The position numbers were made by a program, and so were the translations under genes. The notes below the pieces were generated by a model. That model was not told where the DNA came from. It saw only the letters and a list, made by a program, of their open reading frames with translations, and did no database searches. A stretch of DNA of 12,927 nt from an uncultured Desulfobacterales bacterium. Its GTDB lineage: Bacteria > Desulfobacterota > Desulfobacteria > Desulfobacterales > JAFDCJ01. The stretch is from NCBI GenBank assembly GCA_945787595.1, contig CALZJV010000112.1, positions 1 through 12,927 of the forward strand, in the 5' to 3' direction. Below are positions 1-7,865 of this stretch, one piece after another; position 1 is the first letter of the stretch; the number at the start of each line of letters is the position of its first letter.

Positions 1-295
1 TTATGGATCCAGAAAAAAAATCATGCGGCATATCTTTCACATCGAAAGAAAAAAATTAAAAAGTCGATCAAATCAACTTATGTTTCGTTGTAGGGTTAAC
101 CACCTTAGGGGTTTGAAACAAAATAATTATTGGCTTAAAAGAAATGAATTTCTCACGTAATCGAAATTTATCGATCTGACTTGGAGTGCAATTGATCAAT
201 AAGATTTTAATTAGCGACTATAACCTACTATGTCAAAGGGGGGTTTGTGTGTCAAGATTAATACCAAAGCGCATTGGGTATATATTTTCAAAGAG
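1..295. other. AT-rich stretch with no recognisable gene
   Basis: This segment is AT-rich and broken by stops in all frames. I see no protein motif, RNA gene or convincing promoter in it. Given the degraded glycosyltransferase just downstream, it may be old decayed coding sequence or plain intergenic DNA. Confidence 0.5.
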
Positions 296-445
296 TTGAA
301 TGAAAAGAAGAGGGTCACAGCTATAATATTAATGCGAACTGGGGGGCAACGCTAACATATTGACGCAGAATGGCGTCGGACCCTTAGTGCGCTCCCTGAG
401 TGAAATAGGCTTTACCACGGAAAAATAGCCTTTGCATACCCGTAG
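296..445 (+). pseudogene. Possible N-terminal remnant of a glycosyltransferase
   Basis: Short stretches in shifting frames read like the first beta-alpha-beta unit of a GT-B fold. From the TTG at 296 one frame gives KKRVTAIILMRTGG, a beta strand followed by a glycine turn. A second frame gives NILTQNGVGPLVRSLSEIGF, a helix, and a third gives IAFAYP, a second strand, ending at the stop at 443-445. Joining them needs at least two frameshifts. This order matches the start of GT4 enzymes, and the GT4 fragment at 477-986 lacks exactly this region, so both may come from one gene that also lost about 80 internal residues. The assignment is an inference from short sequence. Confidence 0.3.
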
Positions 446-476
446 ATAGCCCAATTAAAGGAAATTAATAAAATTA

Positions 477-986
477 TTGACATGCACATTGACTAATTCT
501 ATCCTTTTATTTTATCATAAAAGGGTTTCAGCATTTCTAGATTCGCATGTCCCCAAATGGGCAGATTTCAATATTACGGTTTCCGAAGAGCTCAAGGAGA
601 AATTTTGCCAATCGGGAATTAAGAGCGACAAAATAGAAGTTATTCCAACCGGAGTTAACCCTGAAGCCTTTGCGCATGGGAATCCCTCTCAGGTCCGCCA
701 AAAATATCACTTGGGGACCCAAAAAGTTGTAGCCTATACGGGTTCATTAGAAAACTTTCAGGGTATAGAGTATCTTATTCGTGCGATGTCACTTGTTTTT
801 GAGCAACTTGAGGATACGATTTTGCTGGTGGTCGGTGATGGTAAAATAAATGAATATCTCAATAATTGCTATGAGGTGGGGATTCAAGACAAAGTGATCT
901 TTGCAGGTCCCAGACCATTTAGTGAAATTCCGGATTACCTGGCCGCAGCCGATGTTACGGTTAATCCCTTTATTATAATGTTTTAA
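477..986 (+). pseudogene. GT4-type glycosyltransferase fragment, truncated at both ends
   Basis: The frame encodes the middle of a GT-B, family 4 glycosyltransferase, an enzyme that moves a sugar from a nucleotide-sugar to a growing glycan on the cytoplasmic side of the membrane. Visible landmarks are the inter-domain segment ADFNITVSEELKEKF, the conserved PTGVNPEAF turn that opens the C-terminal domain, a YTGSLENFQGIEYLI donor-domain strand and helix, the VVGDG loop, and VIFAGPRPFSEIPDYLAAADVT. It stops at VNPF, just before the expected E-x7-E donor-binding motif and the last 80-100 residues. The frame opens with a TTG that lacks a ribosome site, and the acceptor-domain half is missing upstream. 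It is therefore a remnant, not a short functional gene. The next glycosyltransferase begins 24 bases later. Family assignment is confident, but donor and acceptor cannot be predicted. Confidence 0.75.
503..524. repeat. 8-bp perfect inverted repeat
   Basis: The arms CCTTTTAT and ATAAAAGG flank the six bases TTTATC. The repeat lies at the 5' edge of the glycosyltransferase fragment, just after a TTGACA (477-482) spaced 17 bases from TATCCT (500-505). It could be a hairpin or operator-like site, but AT-rich DNA produces such matches by chance. Confidence 0.3.
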
Positions 987-992
987 AACATT
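977..992. repeat. 16-bp perfect palindrome at the truncated 3' end of the GT4 fragment
   Basis: AATGTTTTAAAACATT reads identically on both strands. It contains the stop codon that ends the glycosyltransferase fragment and sits where homology to the family breaks off. It may mark the deletion or insertion junction, or be a binding site for the following gene. The base pattern is certain and its meaning is not. Confidence 0.45.
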
Positions 993-1009
993 GATCCGGT
1001 TCTTGTAAT

Positions 1010-2090
1010 ATGCCAGAGGGATATGAAAGAGAGAAAATAAATGTTTTAGTGGCATCTGATCATGCCGGATATAATGGCAACATCGCGGGATTGGGCCGTT
1101 ACTTCTTGAATGTTTTACCAAGGGTGGACCGCTCACGGTTCAACAGGACTATAATCATCCTCAGAGATGCGGCTTCACTAAAACCCACATTTGAAAAAGA
1201 GGGACTAAAACTTATCCAGTTTAATCGGAAAAAATTCGATCCTTTCACGCTGCTTGATTTTATCAAAATTATCAGACAAGAAAGGATAGACGTTCTTCAT
1301 CTCCATCAGTACGGATCCTCAAATTTTGGCCGGATTGCAGGGAAGATGAACGGGGTGCCCGTAATTCTGCATGCGCATGGCCCGGTTCCTTATCTGAACT
1401 ACCCTCTGCATCAGTGGGTCGCTGACAGACTATTGGCTAAATTCAAAGGGTGTGCTATTGCCGCATCCGAGGCGGTAAAGGCCGAATGTACCGGTACCCG
1501 GGCAATCAACGCCAATAAAATTCTGGTTATGCCGAACGGAATCCCATTAGAGAATTTCAAGCCCCTTAACTTGGTATCGTCACAAGCGCTAAGAAGGCAT
1601 TGGGAAATACCGTCTGACGCTGCGATTGTCGGTACCGTAACCCGCTTTCATGAAGATAAAGGAACTCGTTATATAATAGAAGCGGCGGCTGGGGATCGCT
1701 AAAAAGGTCATTTTCACGGGTTTTCAGGTAGATGTGGCAGCCATAATGTCTCTTTTCGATGTTATAGTGATTGCTTCGGTTTCTGAAGGTCACCCGCAGA
1801 CGCTTCTTGAAGCAATGGCTGTGGGAAAAGCAGTCGTGGCAACCGATGTCGGCGGGATCAGTGAAATTCTTAGAGATGGGGAAACGGGTCTTCTCGTTCC
1901 CCCTCAAGATTTCCGGGCAATGGCTGATAAAATAATTTATCTGTTTCAGAATGATATAGAGAGGGGACGGCTGGCAGCCGAAGCACGCACGGAAAGCGGT
2001 AAATTTTCTATTGCGGCGCACACGAGGATGTTAGAAAACGTTTATCAGAAGATGGCTGGATGGTCTCTCAATGATCGAGCAGGTCCGTAG
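1010..2090 (+). pseudogene. GT4 family glycosyltransferase, disrupted by frameshift and internal deletion
   Basis: Two frames together encode a near-complete GT4 glycosyltransferase. The first (1010-1702) has the N-terminal acceptor domain: strand KINVLVASDHAG, helix IAGLGRYFLNVLPR, DVLHLHQYGSSN, and the VILHAHGP and VMPNGIPLENFKP segments. It reaches the donor domain at GTVTRFHEDKGTRYIIEAAA. The second frame resumes at about 1692 with GIAKKVIFTGFQVDVAAIMS, and continues through the E-x7-E motif EGHPQTLLE and VVATDVGGISEILRDGETG to a stop at 2090. In typical relatives about 30 residues, including the GDG loop, lie between these parts, so about 90 bases have been lost as well as the frame. Without that loop the donor site should be non-functional. 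It probably added a sugar to the same polysaccharide as its neighbours. The ATG at 1010 has only a weak ribosome site. Confidence 0.8.
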
Positions 2091-2209
2091 GGTCATCGTT
2101 CAGACCCCATCTGGCGGTCTTTTCGGCACCGAACGGACCCCCCGCGTGAAGCCGGCCCGGCAAGTGTCACCATACGGCTTTTAATCCTAACCAATTGGCG
2201 GAAGGCTTA

Positions 2210-2938
2210 ATGAATCGTTTAAACAAAATCTTGATTAATCAGTATGCCGATCACTACGCCCGCGTTAATATTACCACCGACCCGTTGGCCGTATCCAAAA
2301 GAAACTTAGCGACTCTGCAGGTGATGTTCGGCAGTTTGGTTGAGGCGCTGCCGGCCAAGAGTCGGGTGTTGGATCTCGGCTGCGGGACGGGCGTGATGCT
2401 GCATTGGTTAAGTATGCATCCCGGTATTGTACCTTTAGGCGTCGATAGTTCTCCGAAACAGGTCGAAATCGCCCAGCAGGCTAAGCCGGACATTGACATT
2501 ATTTGCGAGGACGGCCTGGAGTATCTCTCTAAATATTCGAACGCCTTTGGTGGAGTCCTTTGTACGGATGTACTGGAGCATCTGAGTACTGCGGAGCTTT
2601 GCCTGGAATGGGTGGAAGGGGCCGTCAGCGCGCTGATTCCCGGGGGGTTTTTTTGCTGTCGCTCTCCCAACGCAGCCAGTATGACCGCCACCTATTCCCG
2701 CTACATGGATTTGACCCATCAAAGACTGTTTACCAGCACAAGTCTGCTCCAATTACTGGAAGCCGGTGGTCTTCAAAATTGCCGAATTATGCCTATCCGG
2801 GAAGCCTATTTGAGAGATCGATTTCGTCTTGCAATCGAGAGACTGCTCCATCGAATTATTTTTAGAATCTGCGGTCACAAGCTTGAGTGGTCCTTCTCCA
2901 ACAATGTTTGTGCGATTGGTTTCAAAGGGCAGGACTGA
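2210..2938 (+). CDS. Class I SAM-dependent methyltransferase
   Basis: The product (242 residues) has the Rossmann-type SAM-binding core. Motif I, VLDLGCGTG, is at residues 53-61. An acidic residue ends strand 2 in GVDSS (D79) and probably holds the SAM ribose. The post-motif DVLEHL is at 120-125, and PGGFFCCRSPN is the usual strand 5 region. This subfamily resembles UbiG/Methyltransf_11-type enzymes often found in polysaccharide loci, where they methylate sugars or lipid-linked intermediates. The substrate cannot be told from the sequence. I chose the ATG at 2210 over the upstream TTG at 2195 because GGAAGG lies just before it at good spacing. The next methyltransferase starts four bases after its stop, so the two are likely co-transcribed. 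The reading frame is intact and of normal length. Confidence 0.85.
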   Translation: MNRLNKILINQYADHYARVNITTDPLAVSKRNLATLQVMFGSLVEALPAKSRVLDLGCGTGVMLHWLSMHPGIVPLGVDSSPKQVEIAQQAKPDIDIICEDGLEYLSKYSNAFGGVLCTDVLEHLSTAELCLEWVEGAVSALIPGGFFCCRSPNAASMTATYSRYMDLTHQRLFTSTSLLQLLEAGGLQNCRIMPIREAYLRDRFRLAIERLLHRIIFRICGHKLEWSFSNNVCAIGFKGQD

Positions 2939-2942
2939 AACC

Positions 2943-3753
2943 ATGTCGAGGCTGACCGAACAGGACATGCGCAATCTAAACGTAGATCCTGAAATAACTC
3001 GGTATATCGATTACTTCAGAAAAAAAATTGTCTGGAGCCGCCCCAGATAAATATTCTTGATTGGGGATGCGGCAGAGGTCAATTGGTGGCCTACCTCAGA
3101 AAACAACGCTATTGTGCGCATGGTGTGGATATCGAACCGCAATATATAAACAATGCAAGCGATCTATATCGAAAGTGGAACCTCGATATCACGAGATTGC
3201 TGTTTCCGATCAGCGATAATTGCAAGACTGCCTTTGAGGACAATTTTTTCCATATCATTATATCCGACCAATTATTCGAACATGTTGTCGATCTGATCAG
3301 CGTTACTAAAGAATTTTACCGAATTACCCAAAAAAACGGGATGGGCTTTCACCTATTTCCACCCTGCAAAAAAATTATTGAACCCAATTATTTTTTACCG
3401 TTTGTGCATTGGTTGCCTAAAAATCAGCTGCGAAGGGCGTTCATACGGCTTTATACCATCCTCGGTTATCCCCAAAAAAAATGGGGGATATCACGCGGGG
3501 GAAAAGCAAAAAGGAAACCACCGACATTATTTATGATTACAGTGTCAGTCATACGTTTTACCGCAAAAACCGCATAATTCAAAACATTCTCGAAGACACC
3601 GGTTTTGGCGTTAAATTTGTAACCATTGACAACCCTAAACTGGACAATTACAAATTAATAAAACGGATGATCAGATTCGGGCCTATAAAGCGCATGGTAA
3701 ATTGGATGCTGCTTAACTTTATAACCGTGGAAATACTAGTAACCAAAATGTAA
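2943..3753 (+). pseudogene. Second class I SAM methyltransferase, in three frames joined at two A8 tracts
   Basis: A single methyltransferase of about 270 residues can be read only by shifting frame by -1 twice. The ATG at 2943 follows an AGGA site, and the first frame runs to the A8 tract at 3020-3027. The second frame then carries motif I, ILDWGCGRG (about residues 38-46), the ribose-binding acidic strand GVDIE, and IIISDQLFEHV (post-motif). It runs to the A8 tract at 3474-3481. The third frame gives the C-terminal part through FGVKFVTIDNP to the stop at 3753. At each junction the zero-frame codons are AAA AAA preceded by A, a classic slippery heptamer in phase for a -1 shift. The cause could be one-base loss in each tract (mutation, phase variation or sequencing error), or expression by ribosomal or transcriptional slippage. 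If uncorrected, the first stop falls at residue 36, ahead of motif I, and no enzyme is made. The product would act on the same glycan as the upstream methyltransferase. Confidence 0.75.
3467..3490 (+). other. Hairpin presenting the second A8 tract in its loop
   Basis: TATCCCC (3467-3473) pairs perfectly with GGGGATA (3484-3490), leaving AAAAAAAATG as the loop. The frameshift tract of the second methyltransferase is therefore in a single-stranded loop of a 7-bp stem. The pairing is directly visible. Whether it promotes polymerase slippage or replication errors is inference. Confidence 0.5.
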
Positions 3754-3925
3754 ATCATGAAATCTTTCATTTGTCCTGGCTTTTCCATCCCAGGCGGCTT
3801 CAAGTGAATCAGCGACCACCGGCTGAGCGTGGCCCCGGTCCCTTCCAGGCGCCTTTCTCATACCCCCAGCTCTGCCAGTGTTCGCTGATTTGTGAAATTG
3901 GGTTGAAAACGGCAGAGGCTTGATC

Positions 3926-5077
3926 ATGACCGGAGAAAGGACCTTGCGTATACTCCATGCGGTCGAGCGAATGGACCGGGCCGGCCTGGAAACCTGGCTT
4001 ATGAACGTCCTGCGGCATATCGATCGGAAGCATTTCAAAATGGATTTTTTGACCAACACCACGGACTGCTGCGACTACGATGATGAGATCCGCGCCTTGG
4101 GCAGCAGAATCATCCCTTGCATGAACACCCAACGGCCTTTGAGCTACAAGCACAACTTCAACCGGATCTTACACCAATTTGGCCCATACGATTTTGTTCA
4201 CTCCCACTTTCGCCATTACAGCGGCTGGGTGCTGCGCCTGGCGTACGGCGCGGAAGTTCCCTGCCGGATTCTGCACATCCACAGCGATATCTCAACGCTT
4301 AAGGCCGATGCAGTGCTTTTACGGCGCGCCTATATGGCGATGATGGGGCGCTGGATCAATCAATATGCAACCGTGGGCTTTGCGTGTTCAAAGGCGTCGG
4401 CCGCTGCGTTTTTGGGATCCGCCTGGCAGTCCGATCCGCGTTGGAGGATTCATTATTGTGGAACCGACATCGCCCCCTTTGAAACGCCGGCCGATCCTGT
4501 CTCGGCGCGCGAGCAATTGGGCATCCCTTCCGATGCCTTTGTGGTGGGGCATCTTGGCAGGTTCGCTAAGATGAAGAACCATTCTTTTCTGCTAAACATC
4601 GCCGCCGAAACCATCAGGCATGCGCCCAGTGTGCGGTTTTTGCTGATAGGGGACGGAGCGTTGCTGCTGGAAACCCAGGCCATGGCCAGGTCGTTGAACA
4701 TTGATAAGCATATCGTTTTTACCGGCAATAGATCCGACGCGCCCCGGTTGATGCTGTCCGCCATGGATGCATTTCTATTTCCATCGCTTTTCGAGGGTCT
4801 TCCCTTGGCGTTGATCGAAGCCCAGGCTGCCGGATTACCCTGTGTTATCTCGGATAGTATATCAGAAGAAGCGGATGTGGTCGATTACCTGATAAACCGG
4901 ATTTCGCTCTCCCAACCGGCCGCCATTTGGGCCGAATCGCTTCTGCACCTGCTCAGGGCAAAAGCTGCCGCCCACAGGGCACGGGCCCTCCCGATCGTTA
5001 AAGAAAGCCCATTCAATATTCTTTCGTCGGTGAAGGAACTGGAAAAGCTGTACCTGTCCTTCGTGCAGTCGCTTTAG
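3926..5077 (+). CDS. GT4 family glycosyltransferase (EpsF/CapM-like)
   Basis: This intact 383-residue GT-B enzyme should transfer a sugar from a nucleotide-sugar donor to the lipid-linked polysaccharide intermediate at the inner face of the cytoplasmic membrane. The N-terminal domain starts with LRILHAVERMDRAGLETWLM (7-26), which has the family's glycine turn and helix, and contains DFVHSHFRHYSG (89-100) and ILHIHSD (115-121). The donor domain opens around IHYCGTD. It has the strand and loop GHLGRFAKMKNH, IGDG (241-244), VFTGNRSD, and the E-x7-E motif with E290 and E298 in FEGLPLALIEAQ. I chose the ATG at 3926 over the TTG at 3920 because AGAGG (3914-3918) lies seven bases upstream. The best match by eye is the EpsF-like branch that works in exopolysaccharide loci, but sugar specificity cannot be inferred. 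A spacer of about 170 bases separates it from the methyltransferases, so it may have its own promoter, although I see none clearly. Confidence 0.88.
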   Translation: MTGERTLRILHAVERMDRAGLETWLMNVLRHIDRKHFKMDFLTNTTDCCDYDDEIRALGSRIIPCMNTQRPLSYKHNFNRILHQFGPYDFVHSHFRHYSGWVLRLAYGAEVPCRILHIHSDISTLKADAVLLRRAYMAMMGRWINQYATVGFACSKASAAAFLGSAWQSDPRWRIHYCGTDIAPFETPADPVSAREQLGIPSDAFVVGHLGRFAKMKNHSFLLNIAAETIRHAPSVRFLLIGDGALLLETQAMARSLNIDKHIVFTGNRSDAPRLMLSAMDAFLFPSLFEGLPLALIEAQAAGLPCVISDSISEEADVVDYLINRISLSQPAAIWAESLLHLLRAKAAAHRARALPIVKESPFNILSSVKELEKLYLSFVQSL

Positions 5078-5327
5078 AAGCACTCCCGATCACTTGCCGC
5101 AGGAATACCCGGCGCCCCAATTTGCAAAATTATATGAGAATATGGTAGTAAGAAAGAATTCTGTCAGGGACAATTCAAGTCCATATGATTTGGCCCGGTG
5201 AAGATCTCTTTAAGCGGGGGAGGACCGGATTTTCAACGGCCGCATAGACTCTGAACTTCGCTCTAATAGGTGCTGTGTGATCGCGTCCTCCACAAACATC
5301 TAAAACTGAACTGAAATCAAAAAACAA
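5078..5327. other. Spacer with no recognised gene
   Basis: About 250 bases lie between the glycosyltransferase and the deacetylase. One frame from about 5088 reads DHLPQEYPAPQFAKLYENMV and continues to a stop near 5209. It has a coding-like composition but no start or ribosome site, and I do not recognise it. It could be the tail of a lost gene. No clear terminator or promoter is visible. Confidence 0.35.
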
Positions 5328-6407
5328 ATGCCGCATCGCTTTAGCCAAAAAAGACTGACTCCCCGGGACATACTGTTCGGAACTTATTATTACAGCGGTA
5401 TCGGCTGGCTTTTTAATGCCTGTTGTGGTCGAAGACGCGCCATTGTCTCCTTCCATAACGTCCTCGATGAGGTCCTTGTCAGAGAGTTTTATCTGGACGA
5501 AAACGGCCTCAGCACTCAAGTGTTCGAGAAGCAAATTCAGTACCTGACCGATTGCTGGAAAGTCCAGCCGGCAGCGAAAATAAGGGATTTGGATGCAGAT
5601 GGCTTGTTTTTAACGTTCGATGACGGCATGCGGAACAACTATACCGTCGTAATGCCCATTTTGGAAAAATACGGGATTACGGCTCTTTTTGCGGTATGCC
5701 CCGGATTGGTGGGCGGGGATATACCCCATATCTGGCAACATCACGTGTATCTGATTCTCCGTCAGATGGTCGGCAATCCAATTTTGCTGCCTTTGGACGG
5801 TTATAAATGGCCCGTGGCAGTTACAATGGACAATGCCGATCAACTGGAAAAAATGGTCTCAAGCTGGGCGATCCGACAAAAGGTGGTGGACGTCTATGGT
5901 CTGGTACAGGAAATTTGCTTGCGTAACCATCTGCCGTATGTCCGGGATGATTACCTGCCGGACATGTTCCATCCGTTGACATGGGAGATGATCGCAGACA
6001 TGCGTGCCCGCGGACACTTAATCATATCGCACACCTGGTCCCACCGTGCTCTCAGGCTTCTCTCAAAGCAGGAAAAAGAGTGGGAGTTTAAAAAATCTAA
6101 AGTAACACTCGAGGAGCATCTGAGCGAACCCGTGGATATTATCGCGTATCCATACGGCACAGGATCCACTGTGGACGAAGACTCCATCGTCACCGCCCGC
6201 GAAGCCGGATACCGGCTGGGGTTTTTAAATGTCCCCTACAACCTTTTCGGAACGCAGGCCATGGCTCTCGGGCGGGTTACCCTGCCTGCGAGATTCTTTC
6301 GGCCTCACCTGTACGCAAGCATATCCGGATTTACCCATCGGCTCATCGGGCTTAACATATCTGGTAGCCAATTTCGGAAAAGGTGCACCTCAGTCGATAA
6401 TGAATGA
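5328..6407 (+). CDS. Polysaccharide deacetylase family protein (NodB homology, CE4)
   Basis: The 359-residue product carries the metal-dependent NodB/CE4 deacetylase signatures. SFHNV at 41-45 is the usual N-terminal strand. TFDDG at 96-100 supplies the catalytic base and a metal-binding aspartate. SHTWSH at 234-239 gives the two metal-binding histidines (H235, H239). YPYG at 274-277 is motif 3. These enzymes remove N- or O-acetyl groups from sugars. The 134-residue insertion between motifs 1 and 2 is typical of the larger polysaccharide-locus members. There is no clear signal peptide, so it may act on the cytoplasmic lipid-linked precursor before flipping, although some relatives act outside. 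The ribosome site before the ATG is weak. Its last eight bases overlap the start of the flippase gene, which implies translational coupling and action on the same glycan. Confidence 0.88.
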   Translation: MPHRFSQKRLTPRDILFGTYYYSGIGWLFNACCGRRRAIVSFHNVLDEVLVREFYLDENGLSTQVFEKQIQYLTDCWKVQPAAKIRDLDADGLFLTFDDGMRNNYTVVMPILEKYGITALFAVCPGLVGGDIPHIWQHHVYLILRQMVGNPILLPLDGYKWPVAVTMDNADQLEKMVSSWAIRQKVVDVYGLVQEICLRNHLPYVRDDYLPDMFHPLTWEMIADMRARGHLIISHTWSHRALRLLSKQEKEWEFKKSKVTLEEHLSEPVDIIAYPYGTGSTVDEDSIVTAREAGYRLGFLNVPYNLFGTQAMALGRVTLPARFFRPHLYASISGFTHRLIGLNISGSQFRKRCTSVDNE

Positions 6408-7701
6408 TGTTGCCGATACACCCACTCTGCAGCCACTTTCGCTGCGCCGGAATTTTTCATGGACCTTTGGCGGCAATGTGGTTTATGCGGGGTGCCGTTG
6501 GGGCATCCTTGTCGTGCTCGCAAAATTGGGATCAGCGGAAATGGTGGGGCAGCTCGTGCTCGGTCTTGCCATCGCCGAGCCGGTGATAGCGTTTTTAAAT
6601 TTGCAATTGAGAACGGTCCTGGCAACCGACGCCAATCATGAGTACCGGTTTGATGAATATTTAGTGTTGCGGCTGTTCACAGCGATGCTTGCGCTTCTGC
6701 TGGTGACCGGTGTCGCTATTGCAGTCGGATACCGGTGGGAAACCTTCCTTATCATTGTCGCAGTGGGTTTATCCAAGGCGATCGATTCACTCAGCGATAT
6801 GCTCTATGGACTCCTCCAACAGTACGAACGTATGGACCGCATAGCCAAATCCATGATTATGAAAGGGCTATTGGCGTTGGTTTTGTTCGCTGTCACGCTT
6901 TATTTAACCGATAGTCTTTTCTGGGGTACATTAGGTCTGGCATTGGCATGGACAATTATCCTGGCTGGGTATGATGCTCGGAATGCGTTATTGATTTTAA
7001 GAACCGCGACCCATCGGAAAGGCGGGGAAGGCGCAGAGGGAAAATTTTTGACGATGATATTCAAACCGCGGTTGGAGATGGGCAAGTTAATCAGCCTTTC
7101 ATGGATTGCGCTTCCGCTGGCTTTTGTAACGCTGCTGAGTGAACTTAACAACAATGCCGCCCGTTATTTTATAGAGCGGTATCTCGGAGAGAGGGAGCTT
7201 GGCATCTTTGGTGCATTGGCCTATCTTATGCTGGCGGGATTTGCCGTTGTGAACGCTCTGGCGCATGTCGCCGGTCCTCGACTGGCCAAATACTACGCAG
7301 CGCGGAATCTCGCAGCTTTCCGTACCCTATTGCTCCGGCTGATTGGCCTTGGCGGACTGCTAGGTATAGCAGGCTGCTTTGCGGCCTGGAGTGCCGGTGA
7401 GTGGATCCTGACCCTCCTGTATCAGCCCGAGTATGCGGAACATGGGGCGGTATTTTTCTGGTTGATGACAGCAGCCGGAATCTCTTACGTTGCCGCCATC
7501 CTCGGCTGCGGAATTCTGGCAACGCGACAATTCAGCCGCTTAATGGTTCCCAACATGATTGTGACAGCGAGCTCCTTTGGGCTTTCCATGATCCTGATCC
7601 CGTCATTCGGTCTTGTCGGAGCTGCCTGGACGACGTGTGCGGCCGGCTTGCTAAGCTGTGGCATGTTTCTATTCATTTTGGCGATTCTAGGGAGACCATG
7701 A
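6400..7701 (+). CDS. Wzx-like polysaccharide flippase (MOP/PST family)
   Basis: The 433-residue protein is strongly hydrophobic, with about 12 predicted membrane helices. It begins with a short polar tail, then an amphipathic SWTFGGNVVYAGCRWGILVV region (20-39) typical of PST/Wzx transporters. The family-like loop YGLLQQYERMDRIAKSMI is near residues 136-153. A basic cytoplasmic loop (RKGGEGAEGK) separates the two six-helix halves, and IPSFGLVGAAWTT lies near the end. Such proteins flip undecaprenyl-linked sugar units from the inner to the outer face of the cytoplasmic membrane. An in-frame opening extends upstream to 6229, but it lies inside the deacetylase gene. The ATG at 6400 overlaps the deacetylase stop (ATGAATGA) and puts the first helix in the right place, so I use it. 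It has no strong ribosome site of its own, which fits coupling. The gene appears intact. Confidence 0.85.
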   Translation: MNDVADTPTLQPLSLRRNFSWTFGGNVVYAGCRWGILVVLAKLGSAEMVGQLVLGLAIAEPVIAFLNLQLRTVLATDANHEYRFDEYLVLRLFTAMLALLLVTGVAIAVGYRWETFLIIVAVGLSKAIDSLSDMLYGLLQQYERMDRIAKSMIMKGLLALVLFAVTLYLTDSLFWGTLGLALAWTIILAGYDARNALLILRTATHRKGGEGAEGKFLTMIFKPRLEMGKLISLSWIALPLAFVTLLSELNNNAARYFIERYLGERELGIFGALAYLMLAGFAVVNALAHVAGPRLAKYYAARNLAAFRTLLLRLIGLGGLLGIAGCFAAWSAGEWILTLLYQPEYAEHGAVFFWLMTAAGISYVAAILGCGILATRQFSRLMVPNMIVTASSFGLSMILIPSFGLVGAAWTTCAAGLLSCGMFLFILAILGRP

Positions 7702-7787
7702 TGAGCCGTTTGAATGAGATCCTAATTGAATGTATCGGTTCTTTTTTCTTTAAATGCATCATTCCATTATCCCGAACGCCTTGTTTT

Positions 7788-7812
7788 ATTATTCCACTAT
7801 TCCAATACTCCA
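7788..7812. repeat. Heptad-type intergenic repeat, left copy
   Basis: The sequence is built from a seven-base period related to ATTCCAN: ATTCCAC, TATTCCA, ATACTCC. Related, more degenerate units start near 7760 (ATTCCATTATCCC). The 18 bases at 7788-7805 reappear in inverted orientation at 12027-12044 with one mismatch. The repeat was probably part of the insertion that ended the preceding reading frame. Confidence 0.5.
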
Positions 7813-7833
7813 ATCGCACGACCTTGAGGCTCT

Positions 7834-7865
7834 CGACAGGTTGGGGCGAAGCCCCTAACTTGTCG
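7834..7865 (+). other. Long near-perfect hairpin after the polysaccharide genes
   Basis: CGACAGGTTGGGGC pairs with GCCCCTAACTTGTCG across a GAA loop. This gives 14 base pairs with one G-T wobble and one bulged T. No T-run follows, so it is not a standard rho-independent terminator. It may still stall transcription, protect the operon's 3' end, or be a REP-like palindrome. The pairing is seen directly and the role is inferred. Confidence 0.5.

Noticed and set aside
477..505. TTGACA (477-482) with a 17-base spacer to TATCCT as a promoter for the glycosyltransferase fragment
   Set aside because: It lies inside degraded coding sequence, the -10 match is poor and the DNA is AT-rich, so a chance match is likely.
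6229..6399. Upstream extension of the flippase reading frame
   Set aside because: It lies inside the deacetylase gene. The ATG at 6400 at the overlap gives the normal protein start.
7834..7865. Hairpin considered as a rho-independent terminator of the polysaccharide operon
   Set aside because: No T-run follows the stem, so it is listed only as a structured element.
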